Below the pieces are notes generated by a model that did no database searches, was not told where the DNA came from, and saw nothing but the letters and a program-made list of their open reading frames with translations. Positions 62,468 to 64,000 of a stretch of DNA of 64,000 nucleotides are shown here, piece after piece (within the stretch, counting starts at the first letter, position 1; each line of letters starts with the position of its first letter). Made by a program: the position numbers and the translations under genes. The stretch comes from Pseudoxanthomonas japonensis. Its GTDB lineage: Bacteria; Pseudomonadota; Gammaproteobacteria; Xanthomonadales; Xanthomonadaceae. Location: NCBI RefSeq assembly GCF_010093445.1, contig NZ_PDWW01000020.1:1-64000 (forward strand). Reading direction: 5' to 3'.

Positions 62468-64000
62468 ATGACTGACTCCCGCCTCACCGGGCGCGCCCGC
62501 CTGCGCCACCACCGCCTCGCCATTGCCTTGTTCGCCATCACCTCGGCACCCGCCTTCGGACAGGTCGCTCCGAACGGTTCCGCTGACGCGACCGATTTCG
62601 ATACCGTCGTCGTGACCGCCGCCGGCTTCGAACAGAAGATCACCGATGCACCCGCCAGCATCAGCGTGATCACCCGCGAGGACCTCAGCCAGCGGCCCTA
62701 CATGACGCTGCTGGATGCCGTGCGCGACATCGAAGGTGTCGACGTGGGTGAAACCCGCGACAAGACCGGCCAGGGCACCATCTCCATGCGCGGCATGGGC
62801 TCGGACTACACGTTGATCCTGGTGAACGGCAGGCGCCAGAACAACCACGGAGATATCTACCCGAACAACTTCGGCGGCAACCAGTTCAACCACATCCCGC
62901 CACTGGACGCGATCGAGCGGATCGAAGTGATCCGTGGGCCGGCATCCACGCTTTACGGTGCGGATGCCATGGGTGGCGTGATCAACATCATCACCAAGCG
63001 CAACCTCGACAACTGGAGCGGCTCGATCAGCGTCGGCCGCACCATCGAGACGGACGACCAGTTCGGCGATGACTCCACCGCGGATTTCTACGTCACCGGC
63101 CCCCTCGTCGCAGGCACACTGGACTTCAGCGCACGTGGCAGCTGGTATGAACGCGATGCCTCCAATCCCGTGTATGCGCCGGCTACGGATCCGTCGGGCG
63201 TGACCCACACCCGCGTTCTCGGCTTCGGTGGTGGCGGCAAGACCGTAGACAACACCAACAAGGCTGGCGGCTTCAGCCTGGAGTGGATGCCCACCGAGAA
63301 CCAGAGTCTGACGCTGGACTACGACACGTCCAGGCAGGAATACGACAACAGCACCAAGATCAACGATGCCGGCGTGGAAGAGTATCCGGTCGGCACCGTG
63401 GACAGCATTGCCAGCATCTGGGCGGCAGGCAATGCCTGCCTGGGAGCCGCCGGCGCCAATGCCGCTGCCTGCCAGGCGAATGGCGGCACCTGGGGACGGC
63501 GCGCGAATCCGCGCGTGGGCTATGGCCCTACCCAGGAATTCACCCGCGACAGCTGGGCGCTCACCCACGAAGGCAGGTGGAGCTTCGGCAACAGCATGGT
63601 CTCGCTGGCGCACATCGCCACCAACAATGATGGGCGCACGTTGCCCTTCACGGTGACAGAGCGCGAGCAGTTGCTGGCGATGTTCGACGGCACCGGACAG
63701 TACGCCGGCATGAGCCTGGCCGATCGCCGCGCGTTGGCCGAGTCCACCTTCCTGCCTCGCCCCAAGCGCACTCTTGAGAGTCGCCAGTACACGCTCGATG
63801 CCAAGCTCGACGCACCCTGGCAGTGGCGAGGCGACCACACCTCCGTCATCGGCGCCCAGGTCATCCGCGGCGAGCTGGAAGATGGCGTCTTCGGCATGGA
63901 AGCGGGCACGCCCAGCGCGGTGCAGGAGCACAACATGTATTCCGTGTTCTCCGAGGACACCTGGTACGTGATCAAGCCGCTGGCGATCACTGCTGGCCTG
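62468..64000 (+). CDS. TonB-dependent receptor (FepA/CirA-like), 3' end beyond the window
   Basis: The first 511 codons of an outer-membrane receptor; the reading frame is still open at 64000. Signal peptide ends near residue 31 (ITSAPAFG). The plug domain is complete: DTVVVTAAGFEQ, ITDAPASISVITREDL, ISMRGMGSDYTLILVNGR, IERIEVIRGPASTLYGADAM, followed by GGVINIITKR. The LYGADAMGGVINIITK wording is typical of FepA/CirA/BfrA-type ferric-siderophore receptors. About 150-200 residues of the barrel are missing. It follows the second Fur-box-like promoter and a small ORF. Confidence 0.88.
   Translation, partial: MTDSRLTGRARLRHHRLAIALFAITSAPAFGQVAPNGSADATDFDTVVVTAAGFEQKITDAPASISVITREDLSQRPYMTLLDAVRDIEGVDVGETRDKTGQGTISMRGMGSDYTLILVNGRRQNNHGDIYPNNFGGNQFNHIPPLDAIERIEVIRGPASTLYGADAMGGVINIITKRNLDNWSGSISVGRTIETDDQFGDDSTADFYVTGPLVAGTLDFSARGSWYERDASNPVYAPATDPSGVTHTRVLGFGGGGKTVDNTNKAGGFSLEWMPTENQSLTLDYDTSRQEYDNSTKINDAGVEEYPVGTVDSIASIWAAGNACLGAAGANAAACQANGGTWGRRANPRVGYGPTQEFTRDSWALTHEGRWSFGNSMVSLAHIATNNDGRTLPFTVTEREQLLAMFDGTGQYAGMSLADRRALAESTFLPRPKRTLESRQYTLDAKLDAPWQWRGDHTSVIGAQVIRGELEDGVFGMEAGTPSAVQEHNMYSVFSEDTWYVIKPLAITAGL

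Overview
The window is a gene-dense, GC-rich chromosomal segment of a gammaproteobacterium of the family Xanthomonadaceae. Three things point there: the fused aspartate kinase/diaminopimelate decarboxylase, the MurD2-MurL route to D-glutamate in peptidoglycan, and GTAG-type palindromic repeats like those described in Stenotrophomonas and Xanthomonas. The mix (GH97, OPT and POT peptide transporters, DUF5916, SET protein, tandem PhzF) fits Pseudoxanthomonas best, but the genus is an inference. No gap between genes exceeds 300 bases; the longest (43899-44149 and 44549-44816) hold an A-rich stretch with the HU leader, and a terminator plus a repeat and a promoter. I saw no rRNA, tRNA, CRISPR array, insertion sequence or prophage.

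Layout. 1-13.6 kb: the housekeeping run miaB, phoH, ybeY, corC, split by an inverted TetR-controlled ABC exporter and followed by a DUF4105 membrane protein in the place where lnt often lies, then a GH97 glycosidase and corA. 13.6-24 kb: cstA with its small partner, a DUF819 membrane protein, and a peptide-use neighbourhood (S9 peptidase, OPT transporter, POT transporter, remnant of a second S9 peptidase). 24-28 kb: rmlBACD for dTDP-L-rhamnose, with four overlapping genes, then ssb. 28-36 kb: ispB, a dienelactone hydrolase, and a tightly coupled cell-wall operon, lysA/aspartokinase fusion, 4-TM protein, murL, murD2.

36-51.5 kb: two tandem PhzF genes, an amidohydrolase, a glycine-zipper protein, an OsmC/hydrolase pair, an EF-G-like GTPase, an HU-like protein with a Lys/Ala-rich tail, a group of small envelope genes (DUF533, M23 peptidase, DUF3861, Cdd1-like, two DUF1439 paralogues), a DUF5916 outer-membrane candidate, a SET-domain methyltransferase and a c-type cytochrome lipoprotein. 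51.7-58.1 kb: the suf Fe-S assembly operon (Rrf2 regulator, sufBCDS, GNAT, Rieske protein). 58.1-64 kb: an iron-uptake island with two Fur-box-like promoters, each followed by a small TTG-start membrane-anchored ORF and then a TonB-dependent receptor; the first receptor is followed by a PiuC-type dioxygenase. The second receptor runs off the window end.

The strongest functional themes are cell-wall glutamate epimerisation coupled to meso-DAP/lysine metabolism, peptide scavenging, and iron homeostasis in which Fe-S assembly lies next to iron uptake. Coordinates of starts are my own choices from Shine-Dalgarno sequences, overlaps and signal peptides; several differ from the longest possible ORF.
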